A stretch of DNA of 38,002 nt. It comes from Bacteroidota bacterium (GTDB lineage Bacteria; Bacteroidota; Ignavibacteria; Tepidaquicellales; Tepidaquicellaceae). Both the position numbers and the translations under genes were made by a program. This document shows positions 25,755 through 33,498 of the stretch, piece by piece; within the stretch, counting starts at the first letter, position 1; each line of letters opens with the position of its first letter. Location: the NCBI GenBank assembly GCA_018266895.1, contig JAFDZQ010000005.1:31107-69108 (forward strand), written 5' to 3'. The notes beneath the pieces were generated by a model. The model was not told the origin of the DNA and searched no databases. It was given only the letters and a program-made list of their open reading frames with translations.

Positions 25755-27311
25755 ATGGATGATAAAGAAAAGTTTATAAATTCAATAAATGAAGGATATA
25801 CTTTTAAAGGAGATTCCATCCTTCTCGGAGGATCAATTTTCAAATCCGAAAACCTTCCCGGAGTGCATGTCAGACTTCCCTTGAAAACCATGAACAGGCA
25901 CGGGCTTATAGCAGGTGCGACAGGAACAGGAAAAACAAAAACACTTCAGATAATTTCGGAAGGTCTGTCTTCAAAATCCGTTCCCGTATTAATGATGGAT
26001 ATCAAAGGTGATCTCAGCGGACTTGCGCAGCCCGGTGTGACAAATCCTAAAATCGATGAAAGAATGCAGAAGATAGGAGTTCCGTACATTCCGTCCGCAT
26101 TTCCCGTCGAGTTACTCTCGATTTCAAATGAAAAAGGAGCAAGATTAAGAGCCACTGTTTCCGAATTCGGTCCGGTATTGTTTTCCAAAATACTTGAACT
26201 TAATGATACACAGGCGGGTCTGGTTGCAATTATATTTAAATACTGTGATGATAACAGACTCCCTTTACTCGATCTGAAAGATTTCAAAAAAATGCTTCAG
26301 TATATGTCTGAGGAGGGGAAGAAAGAAATAGAAGAATCTTACGGAAAAATCTCAACTACTTCCACAGGTACAATTCTCAGAAAAGTTATAGAACTTGAAC
26401 AGCAGCAGGCTGATCTTTTTTTCGGAGAAACTTCTTTTGAAGTGGAAGATCTGCTGAGAATTGACAGTAACGGCAAAGGCGTGATATCAATTATCAGGTT
26501 AACGGATATTCAGAATAAACCTAAACTCTTTTCCACCTTTTTACTTTGTCTTCTTGTGGAAATTTACAATACATTTCCCGAAGAAGGTGATGCTGATGTT
26601 CCTAAGCTTGTTATGTTTATAGATGAAGCGCATCTTCTTTTTCAGGAAGCTTCAAAAGCACTGTTGTCTCAGATCGAATCTATAATTAAACTTATAAGAT
26701 CAAAAGGCGTGGGAATATTTTTCTGTACTCAGAATCCGACTGACATTCCCGACAGTGTTTTGAGTCAGCTGGGAATGAAGGTCCAGCATTCACTCAGAGC
26801 CTTTACTGCGAATGACAGAAAACAAATCAAACTCATTGCGCAGAATTATCCTATATCGGAATTTTATGACATAGAAGAACTGCTTACATCAATGGGTACC
26901 GGTGAAGCCGCAGTAACTGTATTAAGTGAAAAGGGGAACCCGACTCCTTTGTCTGCGACTCTTCTATGCGCACCGGCTTCAAGGATGGATGTTTTAAATG
27001 AAAATGAGATCAATGAACTGGTATCCAGGTCAAAGATTATTCAGAAATATAATGAGGTTATTGACCGGGAAAGCGCTTTTGAAATTCTCACGAACAAACT
27101 CAATGCAGCAGCAGAGCAGTCAAATAAGACTGAAGAAGATTCTGCAGCAAACAACGGCGGAAAAGAAGAGAAAAGCACGGTTGAAAAAGTTCTCACAAGC
27201 ACTACTGCAAGGCAGGTCGGAAGAACAGTTGCAAGAGAACTGACGAGAGGTCTGCTCGGAGTACTTGGCATTGGAGGAAGCACAAGAAGAAAGAAAACAA
27301 GCTGGTTTTAA
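25755..27311 (+). CDS. HerA-like ATPase (YjgR / DUF853 family)
   Basis: A 518-residue P-loop ATPase. Walker A is GATGTGKT at residues 54-61 and Walker B is LVMFIDEAHLLF with Asp290-Glu291. VRLPLKTMNRHGLIAG ahead of Walker A and MMDIKGDLSGLAQPG after it are typical of the DUF853/YjgR group, as is the FCTQNPTDIPDSVLSQLG sensor region. The last 60 residues are low-complexity (Asn, Glu, Lys) followed by a conserved short GLLGVLGIGGS...KKTSW tail that YjgR homologues share. The biochemical role in bacteria is not established; HerA relatives translocate on DNA, but no nuclease (NurA-like) partner is next to it, so I would not call it a defence gene. The gene is preceded by a 150-bp AT-rich gap without clear promoter. 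Confidence 0.88.
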   Translation: MDDKEKFINSINEGYTFKGDSILLGGSIFKSENLPGVHVRLPLKTMNRHGLIAGATGTGKTKTLQIISEGLSSKSVPVLMMDIKGDLSGLAQPGVTNPKIDERMQKIGVPYIPSAFPVELLSISNEKGARLRATVSEFGPVLFSKILELNDTQAGLVAIIFKYCDDNRLPLLDLKDFKKMLQYMSEEGKKEIEESYGKISTTSTGTILRKVIELEQQQADLFFGETSFEVEDLLRIDSNGKGVISIIRLTDIQNKPKLFSTFLLCLLVEIYNTFPEEGDADVPKLVMFIDEAHLLFQEASKALLSQIESIIKLIRSKGVGIFFCTQNPTDIPDSVLSQLGMKVQHSLRAFTANDRKQIKLIAQNYPISEFYDIEELLTSMGTGEAAVTVLSEKGNPTPLSATLLCAPASRMDVLNENEINELVSRSKIIQKYNEVIDRESAFEILTNKLNAAAEQSNKTEEDSAANNGGKEEKSTVEKVLTSTTARQVGRTVARELTRGLLGVLGIGGSTRRKKTSWF

Positions 27312-27353
27312 TTCATTAAAACTGATTTTATAATTTAAATAAAGGAGTAAAAA

Positions 27354-27560
27354 ATGGACGAAGTAATTAAATTAGTAACTGATAAAACAGGTATCTCTCC
27401 TGATCAGGCAAAATCTGCCGTTGAGACTGTTATGGGATTTCTGAAAGATAAACTTCCCGCCGGGATTTCCGAGCAGGTCGAAGGACTTATGTCCGGAAAA
27501 GATGTAACCGGAGGAATTGCCGGTATGGCAAAAGGAATCAAAGACAAATTAGGTCTTTAA
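27354..27560 (+). CDS. Small conserved-looking protein of unknown function (68 aa)
   Basis: A 68-residue protein that I do not recognise by function. A good Shine-Dalgarno (AAAGGAG, 27342-27348) sits in front of the ATG, better than most genes here. The sequence is helical, with VTDKTGISPDQAKSAVETVM, FLKDKLPAGISEQVEGLMSG and a glycine-rich VTGGIAGMAKGIKDKLGL end. The pattern of KTGIS/PDQA helix followed by PAGISEQV resembles short proteins of the DUF2267-like kind, but I would not assign it firmly. It is followed at once by a strong terminator, so it forms the end of a transcription unit beginning at or before the ATPase gene. Composition matches its neighbours, and no transmembrane segment is present. 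Confidence 0.75.
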   Translation: MDEVIKLVTDKTGISPDQAKSAVETVMGFLKDKLPAGISEQVEGLMSGKDVTGGIAGMAKGIKDKLGL

Positions 27561-27572
27561 TTATGAAAATGT

Positions 27573-27604
27573 AAACCCGGATTCAAAACTTCCGGGTTTT
27601 TTTT
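27573..27604 (+). terminator. Intrinsic terminator
   Basis: AAACCCGGA at 27573-27581 pairs perfectly with TCCGGGTTT at 27591-27599 around a nine-base loop, followed by a run of eight T (27597-27604). It lies 13 bases after the stop of the 68-residue gene and should end that unit. Confidence 0.92.
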
Positions 27605-27639
27605 AATGTCAGAATAATGTTTAACCTTAAAAATAAATT

Positions 27640-28077
27640 ATGAAAAAAGACTACAAAAATTATTTCAGAATTATTTCAGCATTTGTCATTCTTGCAGCAC
27701 TCATAATCGGCTGCGGTAAGCTTAGTGAACTTACAAGCGATACAAAGACGGACAAACTTTACTTTTGCGAAAAATATACATCGAGCTCTGATGAATGCGA
27801 AGGAAAAAGTACAAAGTATACTCCCGGACGGCTTACAGTAATGGTTGATATCAGACCTTCAAAGAAGAAACTCGGAGTGACAAAAGTTAATATAAATATT
27901 ACTGACCTGAAAAGCGGAGAGGCGGTTGATACATATCCGTTTGATACCCAGCCCGACATGGATTACGTATACTTTGAAGATGTTAATTTTAAAAAACCCG
28001 GCAAATATAAAGTCAGCGCTTTAAAACCGGACGGAACTGTTATAGTTACAAATGAAATTGAAATTGTGGATAAATAA
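27640..28077 (+). CDS. Putative lipoprotein of unknown function
   Basis: A 145-residue protein with a lipoprotein-type signal peptide: positively charged start, hydrophobic core IISAFVILAALIIG and Cys26 in the lipobox LIIGC. The mature part has a short Ser/Thr-rich linker, then a beta-rich domain with VMVDIRPSKKKLGVTKVNINI, YFEDVNFKKPGKYKVSALKP and a final strand EIEIVDK. The last pattern is reminiscent of an Ig-like or carboxypeptidase-regulatory fold, but I cannot assign a family. Two more cysteines (FCEKY and DECEG) may form a disulphide. It follows a terminator by 35 bp, so it starts a new unit and is 34 bp from the M23 peptidase gene, suggesting a shared envelope role. Confidence 0.75.
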   Translation: MKKDYKNYFRIISAFVILAALIIGCGKLSELTSDTKTDKLYFCEKYTSSSDECEGKSTKYTPGRLTVMVDIRPSKKKLGVTKVNINITDLKSGEAVDTYPFDTQPDMDYVYFEDVNFKKPGKYKVSALKPDGTVIVTNEIEIVDK

Positions 28078-28111
28078 TATTCCGGTTTTTAATAATTAAA
28101 CAGTATAACAT

Positions 28112-28972
28112 TTGAGAGTATTACATGTTGCATTTCTTATCTGCCTTTTATTCAGTCTAAGCTATGCAAATCCTTCGAAGGCGGACGACAAGAAGAAAAA
28201 CAAAAAACCGAAAATGAAGACGATAAATATTTCATTGCTTTCAGTATCTCAGAAAATAAACGAGATCAGGGCGGATGAGAATTTTTATGTAATTAATTCA
28301 CAGTCTGTCAGCGAATGGTTACCGCTTATGAAAAAAGTAAGAGAAGGAAATATCAGCCGGCAGAATGCTGTTGATTCTATGAATAAGCTGACAAACTCCC
28401 TGTGGGATTATATGGAATTATGCGTTAAGAGAAAAAAGACGGTTAAATATTCGGATGAAGAATGGGTTTTTCCGGTGAAGGGATATGATGCAAATGCCAT
28501 AGGAGGTTCGGGAGGCAGCGGATACATTACCTCAGGTTTTGATTTTTTTGAAATAAATTCAGGAGGTCATCCTGCTCAGGATATTTTCATTGCTGACAAA
28601 AATCAGGACTGTATAGATGATGTTACCGGCAATGAAGTAGAAATATTATCAATGAGCGGAGGTGTTGTTGTAGAGACCCGTAAGAACTGGGATAATACTA
28701 TGATGGATATCAGAGGGGGGAATATTGTTTATGTATATGATAATTACACCAACGGTTTGTTTTTTTATGCTCACATGAAGGATGTTAAGGTAAATGTCGG
28801 GGATTTTGTCAAGCCCGGGACGGTACTCGGTACTTTGGGCAGAACCGGTAAGAATGCTTATCCGTCAAGATCACCGACACATCTTCACATAATGTATGTC
28901 CGGTCGCATAACGGCGAAATGATCCCGGAAAATCTTTACAAAGATCTTTTAAAAGCAAAAACGGTAAACTGA
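28112..28972 (+). CDS. M23 family metallopeptidase (LytM-like)
   Basis: A 286-residue exported protein of the LytM/peptidase M23 family. A signal peptide covers about residues 1-19 and is followed by a Lys-rich stretch. The zinc site is complete: His153-x3-Asp157 in SGGHPAQDIF, His221 in FFYAHMKD, and the H-x-H pair His257 and His259 in PTHLHIMY. DFVKPGTVLGTLGRTG is the conserved glycine loop. These enzymes cut peptide cross-links of peptidoglycan or regulate amidases in the periplasm. The start is TTG at 28112, since the first in-frame ATG falls far downstream, beyond the signal peptide. The stop is immediately followed by guaB with no spacer, so the two genes are translated in a coupled fashion. 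Confidence 0.87.
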   Translation: MRVLHVAFLICLLFSLSYANPSKADDKKKNKKPKMKTINISLLSVSQKINEIRADENFYVINSQSVSEWLPLMKKVREGNISRQNAVDSMNKLTNSLWDYMELCVKRKKTVKYSDEEWVFPVKGYDANAIGGSGGSGYITSGFDFFEINSGGHPAQDIFIADKNQDCIDDVTGNEVEILSMSGGVVVETRKNWDNTMMDIRGGNIVYVYDNYTNGLFFYAHMKDVKVNVGDFVKPGTVLGTLGRTGKNAYPSRSPTHLHIMYVRSHNGEMIPENLYKDLLKAKTVN

Positions 28973-30439
28973 ATGAAACAGGATAAGATTAAATCCACGG
29001 CTGTGACTTTTGATGATGTTCTACTGATTCCAAGCAGATCGAATGTCCTTCCGAGGGAAGTAGATCTTAAAACAAGACTTACCGGGAATATTGAAATGAA
29101 TATACCTGTGCTTTCTGCTGCAATGGACACTGTCACTGAAAGCGAAATGGCAATAGCAGTTGCAAGAGAAGGAGGCATTGGGATTATACACAAGAATATG
29201 CCTCCGGGGAAACAGGCGTCAGAAGTGGATAAAGTAAAGAGAAGTGAAAGCGGAATGATACTTGATCCGATTACACTGACATCGGATAAAAAAATTTCAG
29301 ATGCTCTGTTCCTTATGCAGAAGTATAAGATATCAGGTATCCCCATAGTCAACAGGGAGAATATGCTTATCGGAATACTTACTAACCGGGATTTACGGTT
29401 TGAACCGGATGAAACTCAGCTTGTTTCGGATATTATGACAAAGGAAAATCTCGTAACCGCTCCTATCGGGACGGATCTTGAAAAAGCCGAAGTGATCCTT
29501 CAGAGATATAAAATAGAGAAACTGCCTGTAGTTGATAAAAAGGGAAAGCTTAAAGGTCTCATTACATTTAAAGATATTCAGAAAAGAAAACGCTTTCCTT
29601 TATCATGCAAGGATAAATTCGGCAGGCTGAGAGTAGGCGCTGCTGTAGGTATTACACCTGATACTCTGGACAGAATCAGCGAACTTGTGAATTCCGGTGC
29701 TGATGTCATTGTTGTGGATACTGCCCACGGTCATTCCAAAGGTGTGATTAATATGGTAAGGAAGATTAAAAACAAATTTAATGTTGATCTGATAGCAGGG
29801 AATGTGGCAACTGCAGAAGCAACTCTTGATCTTATAAAAGCAGGAGCCGATTGTATCAAAGTTGGAATAGGAGCAGGATCAATTTGCACTACAAGAGTCA
29901 TAGCAGGAGTGGGCATCCCGCAGATGACTGCTGTCATTGAATGCACACAGATTGCTTCAAAAAACGGAATACCCGTAATATCTGACGGCGGAGTCAAGCA
30001 GACCGGAGATTTTGCAAAGGCAATAGCAGGAGGTGCCGATGCAGTTATGCTGGGCGGATTGTTTGCCGGTACGGAAGAAGCTCCCGGGGAAAAAGTACTT
30101 TATGAAGGAAGAAGCTATAAAGTTTACCGGGGAATGGGCTCCATTGAAGCAATGAAAAAAGGCAGCAGTGACAGATATTTTCAGGATATGGAAGATGATT
30201 TGAATAAACTTGTACCGGAGGGCATTGAAGGTATAGTTCCCTACAAAGGAAATGTCAGTGACACAATTTATCAGATACTCGGAGGACTCAGAGCTGCAAT
30301 GGGATACTGCGGAGCAAAAAATATTCATGAAATGAAAACTAAAACTCGGTTTGTAAAAATTACAAATGCGGGTTTAAAAGAATCGCATCCGCACGATGTC
30401 AAGATTACCAAAGAAGCTCCGAATTACGGATTGAAATAG
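28973..30439 (+). CDS. guaB: Inosine-5'-monophosphate dehydrogenase
   Basis: A 488-residue protein of normal length for IMP dehydrogenase, which oxidises IMP to XMP in guanine nucleotide synthesis. It starts [17 protein letters not shown], with [14 protein letters not shown] near residue 43 and [11 protein letters not shown] near 67. Two CBS domains fill about residues 95-205. The catalytic Cys305 lies in [15 protein letters not shown], with [10 protein letters not shown] just before it, [15 protein letters not shown] near 337 and YRGMGS near 385. The mobile flap has the expected Arg-Tyr (RYFQD) and VPYKG. It directly abuts the M23 peptidase gene upstream and is followed by a gap of about 100 bp. 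Confidence 0.97.
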   Translation: MKQDKIKSTAVTFDDVLLIPSRSNVLPREVDLKTRLTGNIEMNIPVLSAAMDTVTESEMAIAVAREGGIGIIHKNMPPGKQASEVDKVKRSESGMILDPITLTSDKKISDALFLMQKYKISGIPIVNRENMLIGILTNRDLRFEPDETQLVSDIMTKENLVTAPIGTDLEKAEVILQRYKIEKLPVVDKKGKLKGLITFKDIQKRKRFPLSCKDKFGRLRVGAAVGITPDTLDRISELVNSGADVIVVDTAHGHSKGVINMVRKIKNKFNVDLIAGNVATAEATLDLIKAGADCIKVGIGAGSICTTRVIAGVGIPQMTAVIECTQIASKNGIPVISDGGVKQTGDFAKAIAGGADAVMLGGLFAGTEEAPGEKVLYEGRSYKVYRGMGSIEAMKKGSSDRYFQDMEDDLNKLVPEGIEGIVPYKGNVSDTIYQILGGLRAAMGYCGAKNIHEMKTKTRFVKITNAGLKESHPHDVKITKEAPNYGLK

Positions 30440-30542
30440 AGAGAGTTGAGTAAATAGAGTGATTAGAAATTCTGAAGTTACCGGACTCAATAATTGAATT
30501 TTTAAAACAAAATTTCTGATAATAATTTAACTAAATATTAAT

Positions 30543-31043
30543 ATGTACACATCAATAGATAATTTCCTGAAAACCTGGGAATATGAAAGCGGATCAACCA
30601 TAAAACTCTTTGAAAATTTAACTGATGAGTCTCTGAATCAGAAGGTTACTCCTGAAGGAAGATCTCTGGGATTTCTTGCCTGGCACATTGTACAGACGAT
30701 CCCCGAAATGATGGGGAAGACAGGACTGAAAATCGAAAGTCAGGGTATGGATTCTGAAGTTCCGGCATCAGCAGATGAAATCACAAAAGCGTTTAAAACT
30801 GCATCAGATTCTTTGATTGAACAGTTAAAGAACAACTGGAATGACGAAACTTTAAATACGGAAGATGAAATGTACGGAGATATGTGGAAGAAAGGAATGA
30901 CTCTATCTGCACTGATCCTTCATCAGGCGCATCACAGAGGTCAGATGACAGTTCTGATGAGACAGGCAGGACTGAAAGTAACGGGTGTTTACGGACCTTC
31001 AAAAGAAGAATGGGAAGCTATGGGAATGAAAGCTATGGATTGA
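30543..31043 (+). CDS. DinB-fold protein (putative metal-dependent)
   Basis: A 166-residue four-helix-bundle protein of the DinB/YfiT superfamily. The three metal-binding histidines expected for the fold are His48 in LAWHIVQ, and His127 and His131 in ILHQAHHRGQM. The C-terminal motif PSKEEWEAMGM is common among DinB relatives. Members include thiol transferases and bacillithiol or mycothiol S-transferases, but most have no known reaction, and nothing nearby indicates the substrate. The gene stands alone, with AT-rich gaps of about 100 bp before and 70 bp after it, and no obvious ribosome binding site. Confidence 0.85.
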   Translation: MYTSIDNFLKTWEYESGSTIKLFENLTDESLNQKVTPEGRSLGFLAWHIVQTIPEMMGKTGLKIESQGMDSEVPASADEITKAFKTASDSLIEQLKNNWNDETLNTEDEMYGDMWKKGMTLSALILHQAHHRGQMTVLMRQAGLKVTGVYGPSKEEWEAMGMKAMD

Positions 31044-31115
31044 TTTTGAAATTCAGGAATTTTTTTAGGAGTAATTTTATTCTACTTTACATTAACATTA
31101 AATTAATAAAAAAAT

Positions 31116-31823
31116 ATGAATCAGTTTCAAAATTATACAGGCGCTGTTGAATCTTCATTCTCAACAGATACTACCAGAAAGTTCCTTCTGAATGTATATA
31201 ACTGGATGGCGATGGGACTTGCCATCACGGGAGTTATTGCATACGGTATTTCAAAATCAAGTTTTGTGGAAACACTTTATACCAATTCATTCCTTTTAAT
31301 AGGTATTGTGATTCTTCAGCTTCTTGTGGTGGTGGGATTAACATTCGCTATAAATAAAATTCCCGCCGGAGTTGCAATAGGGGGATTCTTTTTATACTCC
31401 GCCCTGACCGGAATTACAATGTCAGCAATATTTCTGATATATACAAATACCTCAATAGCATCGACTTTTTTTATCTGCGCAGGTATGTTCGGAGCAGTGA
31501 GCGCTTTTGGTTATCTTACAAAAATGGATCTTTCTAAATTCGGTACTTTTTTATTTATGGCTCTTATAGGACTTATCATTGCCTCAGTAGTAAATATGTT
31601 TTTAAAAAGTACTATGATGAATTATATAATCAGTTATGCCGGAGTTATAATATTTGTCGGACTGACGGCTTATGATACACAGAAGATAAAGAGAATGAGT
31701 CAGTCGGCTGATGCAGATACAGAGCAGGGAAAGAAAAGCGCGGTATTCGGATCACTGATGCTTTATCTTGATTTTATTAATATGTTTATGTTTTTATTGA
31801 GATTATTCGGAGACAGGAAATAG
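31116..31823 (+). CDS. Bax inhibitor-1 / YccA family membrane protein
   Basis: A 235-residue protein with seven hydrophobic helices in the YccA/YbhL arrangement. After a short N-terminal tail the segment FLLNVYNWMAMGLAITGVIA is the family signature, followed later by FSALTGIT-like LYSALTGITMSAIF, SAFGYLTKMDLSKFG and, near the end, VGLTAYDTQKIKRM and LMLYLDFINMFMFLLRLFG, both diagnostic. Bacterial members have been linked to calcium leak and membrane protease control. The protein is predicted in the inner membrane. It ends just before the heptamer repeat array and is convergent to the C40 peptidase gene. Confidence 0.93.
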   Translation: MNQFQNYTGAVESSFSTDTTRKFLLNVYNWMAMGLAITGVIAYGISKSSFVETLYTNSFLLIGIVILQLLVVVGLTFAINKIPAGVAIGGFFLYSALTGITMSAIFLIYTNTSIASTFFICAGMFGAVSAFGYLTKMDLSKFGTFLFMALIGLIIASVVNMFLKSTMMNYIISYAGVIIFVGLTAYDTQKIKRMSQSADADTEQGKKSAVFGSLMLYLDFINMFMFLLRLFGDRK

Positions 31824-31826
31824 TAT

Positions 31827-31945
31827 GTAATTAGTAATTTGTAATTAATAATTAGTAATTTGAAATTAGTAACTTTTAAATTATAACTCGTAACTTGTAA
31901 CTTGTAATTTGTAATTCGTAATTCGTAATTCGTAATTCTTAATTG
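31827..31945. repeat. Phased heptamer tandem repeat, 17 units
   Basis: The sequence from 31827 to 31945 can be written as 17 consecutive 7-base units of consensus GTAATTN with no phase shift. Units 13-16 are identical (GTAATTC) and the others differ by one to a few bases, for example GTAATTA, GTAACTT and TTAAATT. The array fills the whole gap between the convergent Bax-inhibitor and C40 peptidase genes. Similar AATTACG-type arrays occur in intergenic DNA of several bacterial groups; no function is known to me. Confidence 0.9.
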
Positions 31946-31947
31946 AT

Positions 31948-32844
31948 TTAAAACCATCTCCTTACTACAAATCTTTTTTTATCCGAAGAGCCCCAGTCAT
32001 TGACCGGGGTTCTTTCTTTTAAAATGCTTTTCAGTCTTCCTTTAAGATCGCTTTTATGTACTCCCCGGTCCGGTGTACTTTCTATAACAGTATTCTGATC
32101 AAGGACTATGATAACATGCCCGCTCCAGACAATCAGGTCCAGCGGCTGTAATATCTCCGCAATGCGGGTTGTATTCTTACCTTCAATATCAACTCCCTCA
32201 CCGTAAGTTATTAAAGATGAAGTATTCCTCGGAGTAGCTCCCTTTGTTGCCTGATAAATAAGACCCGAACAGTCCACTCCTTTCAGCATCCAGAGATTTC
32301 TTGTGTTGTCACTTATTTCATCCGACGGTTTATAAAATTCAATTAACTGCTCTATACCGTTACCGCAATTACCACCCCACATATACTGATATCCTTCTAA
32401 AGAATTCATCGCTTCGATTATTTCAGACTTTGATGGAATTGTTTTGATCCTCTCTTCCGGAAGCGTATCCATGGTTTTTACAAATCTGCTGTCTATAAAC
32501 AGATCCGCCGAATAGTAAGGATAATCACCGGTTTTTATTCTGTAAATGCTGTGATCACCTTTTTGTATCTCGTCAAGAATTTCAAATACTGTATTAGGAA
32601 AAGCTATAAACTCCATCTCTCTTATCAAACCCTTATTGTCGGTCTTTACTTTTCTGCCTTCAGTGCCTCCGAAAACGGATTCGAAATCATCTGTATTAAG
32701 TACAGGAGTGTTTAAGACAGCAACAGCATATTTCGGAAAATTGAATTCTTCTGAATTCAGGGATATGCCTGAACAGAAAAGCAGTACTATTAAAAATAAA
32801 TTTATCAAAAATACATATCTGATGCATGATCTTTTTATAAGCAT
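31948..32844 (-). CDS. C40 (NlpC/P60) family peptidase, exported
   Basis: A 298-residue protein when started at the ATG at 32842-32844, which opens MLIKRSCIRYVFLINLF and a signal peptide. A longer TTG-started frame to 32904 would run into the marC-type gene start and add non-signal residues, so I reject it. After an SH3-like N-terminal portion with two short regions (FPKYAVAVLN and YRIKTGDYPYYSADLFI) comes the NlpC/P60 domain: GYQYMWGGN, Cys192 in GVDCSGLIYQA, His243 in WSGHVIIVLD, then VIESTPDRG. These endopeptidases cut the gamma-D-Glu-to-diaminoacid bond of peptidoglycan stem peptides. It is transcribed divergently from the MarC-type gene with about 60 bp between the starts. Confidence 0.88.
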   Translation of the reverse strand: MLIKRSCIRYVFLINLFLIVLLFCSGISLNSEEFNFPKYAVAVLNTPVLNTDDFESVFGGTEGRKVKTDNKGLIREMEFIAFPNTVFEILDEIQKGDHSIYRIKTGDYPYYSADLFIDSRFVKTMDTLPEERIKTIPSKSEIIEAMNSLEGYQYMWGGNCGNGIEQLIEFYKPSDEISDNTRNLWMLKGVDCSGLIYQATKGATPRNTSSLITYGEGVDIEGKNTTRIAEILQPLDLIVWSGHVIIVLDQNTVIESTPDRGVHKSDLKGRLKSILKERTPVNDWGSSDKKRFVVRRWF

Positions 32845-32903
32845 TATATGATTGTTAAAATTTTTTATTAATATTAAATTGAATAAAATATTATTTCCGT
32901 TCA

Positions 32904-33491
32904 ATGGATTTTGAAATTATACTTCTTGCCTTTATTCCTTTATTTGTGGCATTTGATCCTGTCGGAATTATACCTATGTATCTTGGACTGACTTCCGGTA
33001 TTACTGATCACAATAAAAAAAAACTGGTTCTGAACGCTTCTCTGACTGCATTTATAATATGCGTATTGTTTCTGTTCATAGGCAATGCAGTGATGAAGTT
33101 TCTTGGTATAACGGTAAATGATTTCAGAATAGCAGGAGGAATAATACTTCTAATCATTTCAATAAGCGATCTTCTTTTTTATGAATCCAGAATCAGGGAT
33201 GTTAAGCCGGAAGATATCGGTATTGTACCCGTAGGAATACCTCTGATTGCAGGTCCGGCGGTTTTAACAACCATTCTTATCAGCAGGGATACATTCGGGT
33301 TTATTATTACTGTATTTTCTTTGCTGTTGAATCTGCTTATTATGTACCTGTGCCTTGCAAATGCCTTCTATATAAAAAAAATCATGGGGGAACCAGGATC
33401 TAAGGCATTCGCAAAAGTTGCTTCACTGTTCCTTGCGGCTATAGCCGTTATGATGATAAGAACAGGATTAATAAATACTTTAAAAATGTAA
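32904..33491 (+). CDS. MarC/UPF0056 family integral membrane protein
   Basis: A 195-residue protein with six hydrophobic helices. FIPLFVAFDPVGIIPMYLGL at residues 10-29 is the MarC family signature, with DFRIAGGIILLIISISDLLF near 72 and IVPVGIPLIAGPAVLTTIL near 105. The family has no established transport activity, despite the name drawn from the mar locus. It starts at 32904 with an ATG, divergent from the C40 peptidase gene, and its stop is seven bases before the next gene, which may share the transcript. Confidence 0.9.
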   Translation: MDFEIILLAFIPLFVAFDPVGIIPMYLGLTSGITDHNKKKLVLNASLTAFIICVLFLFIGNAVMKFLGITVNDFRIAGGIILLIISISDLLFYESRIRDVKPEDIGIVPVGIPLIAGPAVLTTILISRDTFGFIITVFSLLLNLLIMYLCLANAFYIKKIMGEPGSKAFAKVASLFLAAIAVMMIRTGLINTLKM

Positions 33492-33498
33492 AATTAAT

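Noticed and set aside
25755..27560. HerA-like ATPase plus small protein as a defence system
   Set aside because: The protein matches the housekeeping-type YjgR/DUF853 group; no nuclease, SIR2 or other effector gene is adjacent.
31763..31957. Minus-strand frame rich in ITNYELRITNY repeats
   Set aside because: It is the translation of the heptamer array plus the end of the Bax-inhibitor gene; the periodic peptide follows from the 7-base repeat.
32845..32904. Longer TTG start for the C40 peptidase
   Set aside because: It would add 20 residues before the signal peptide and touch the first codon of the divergent MarC-type gene.
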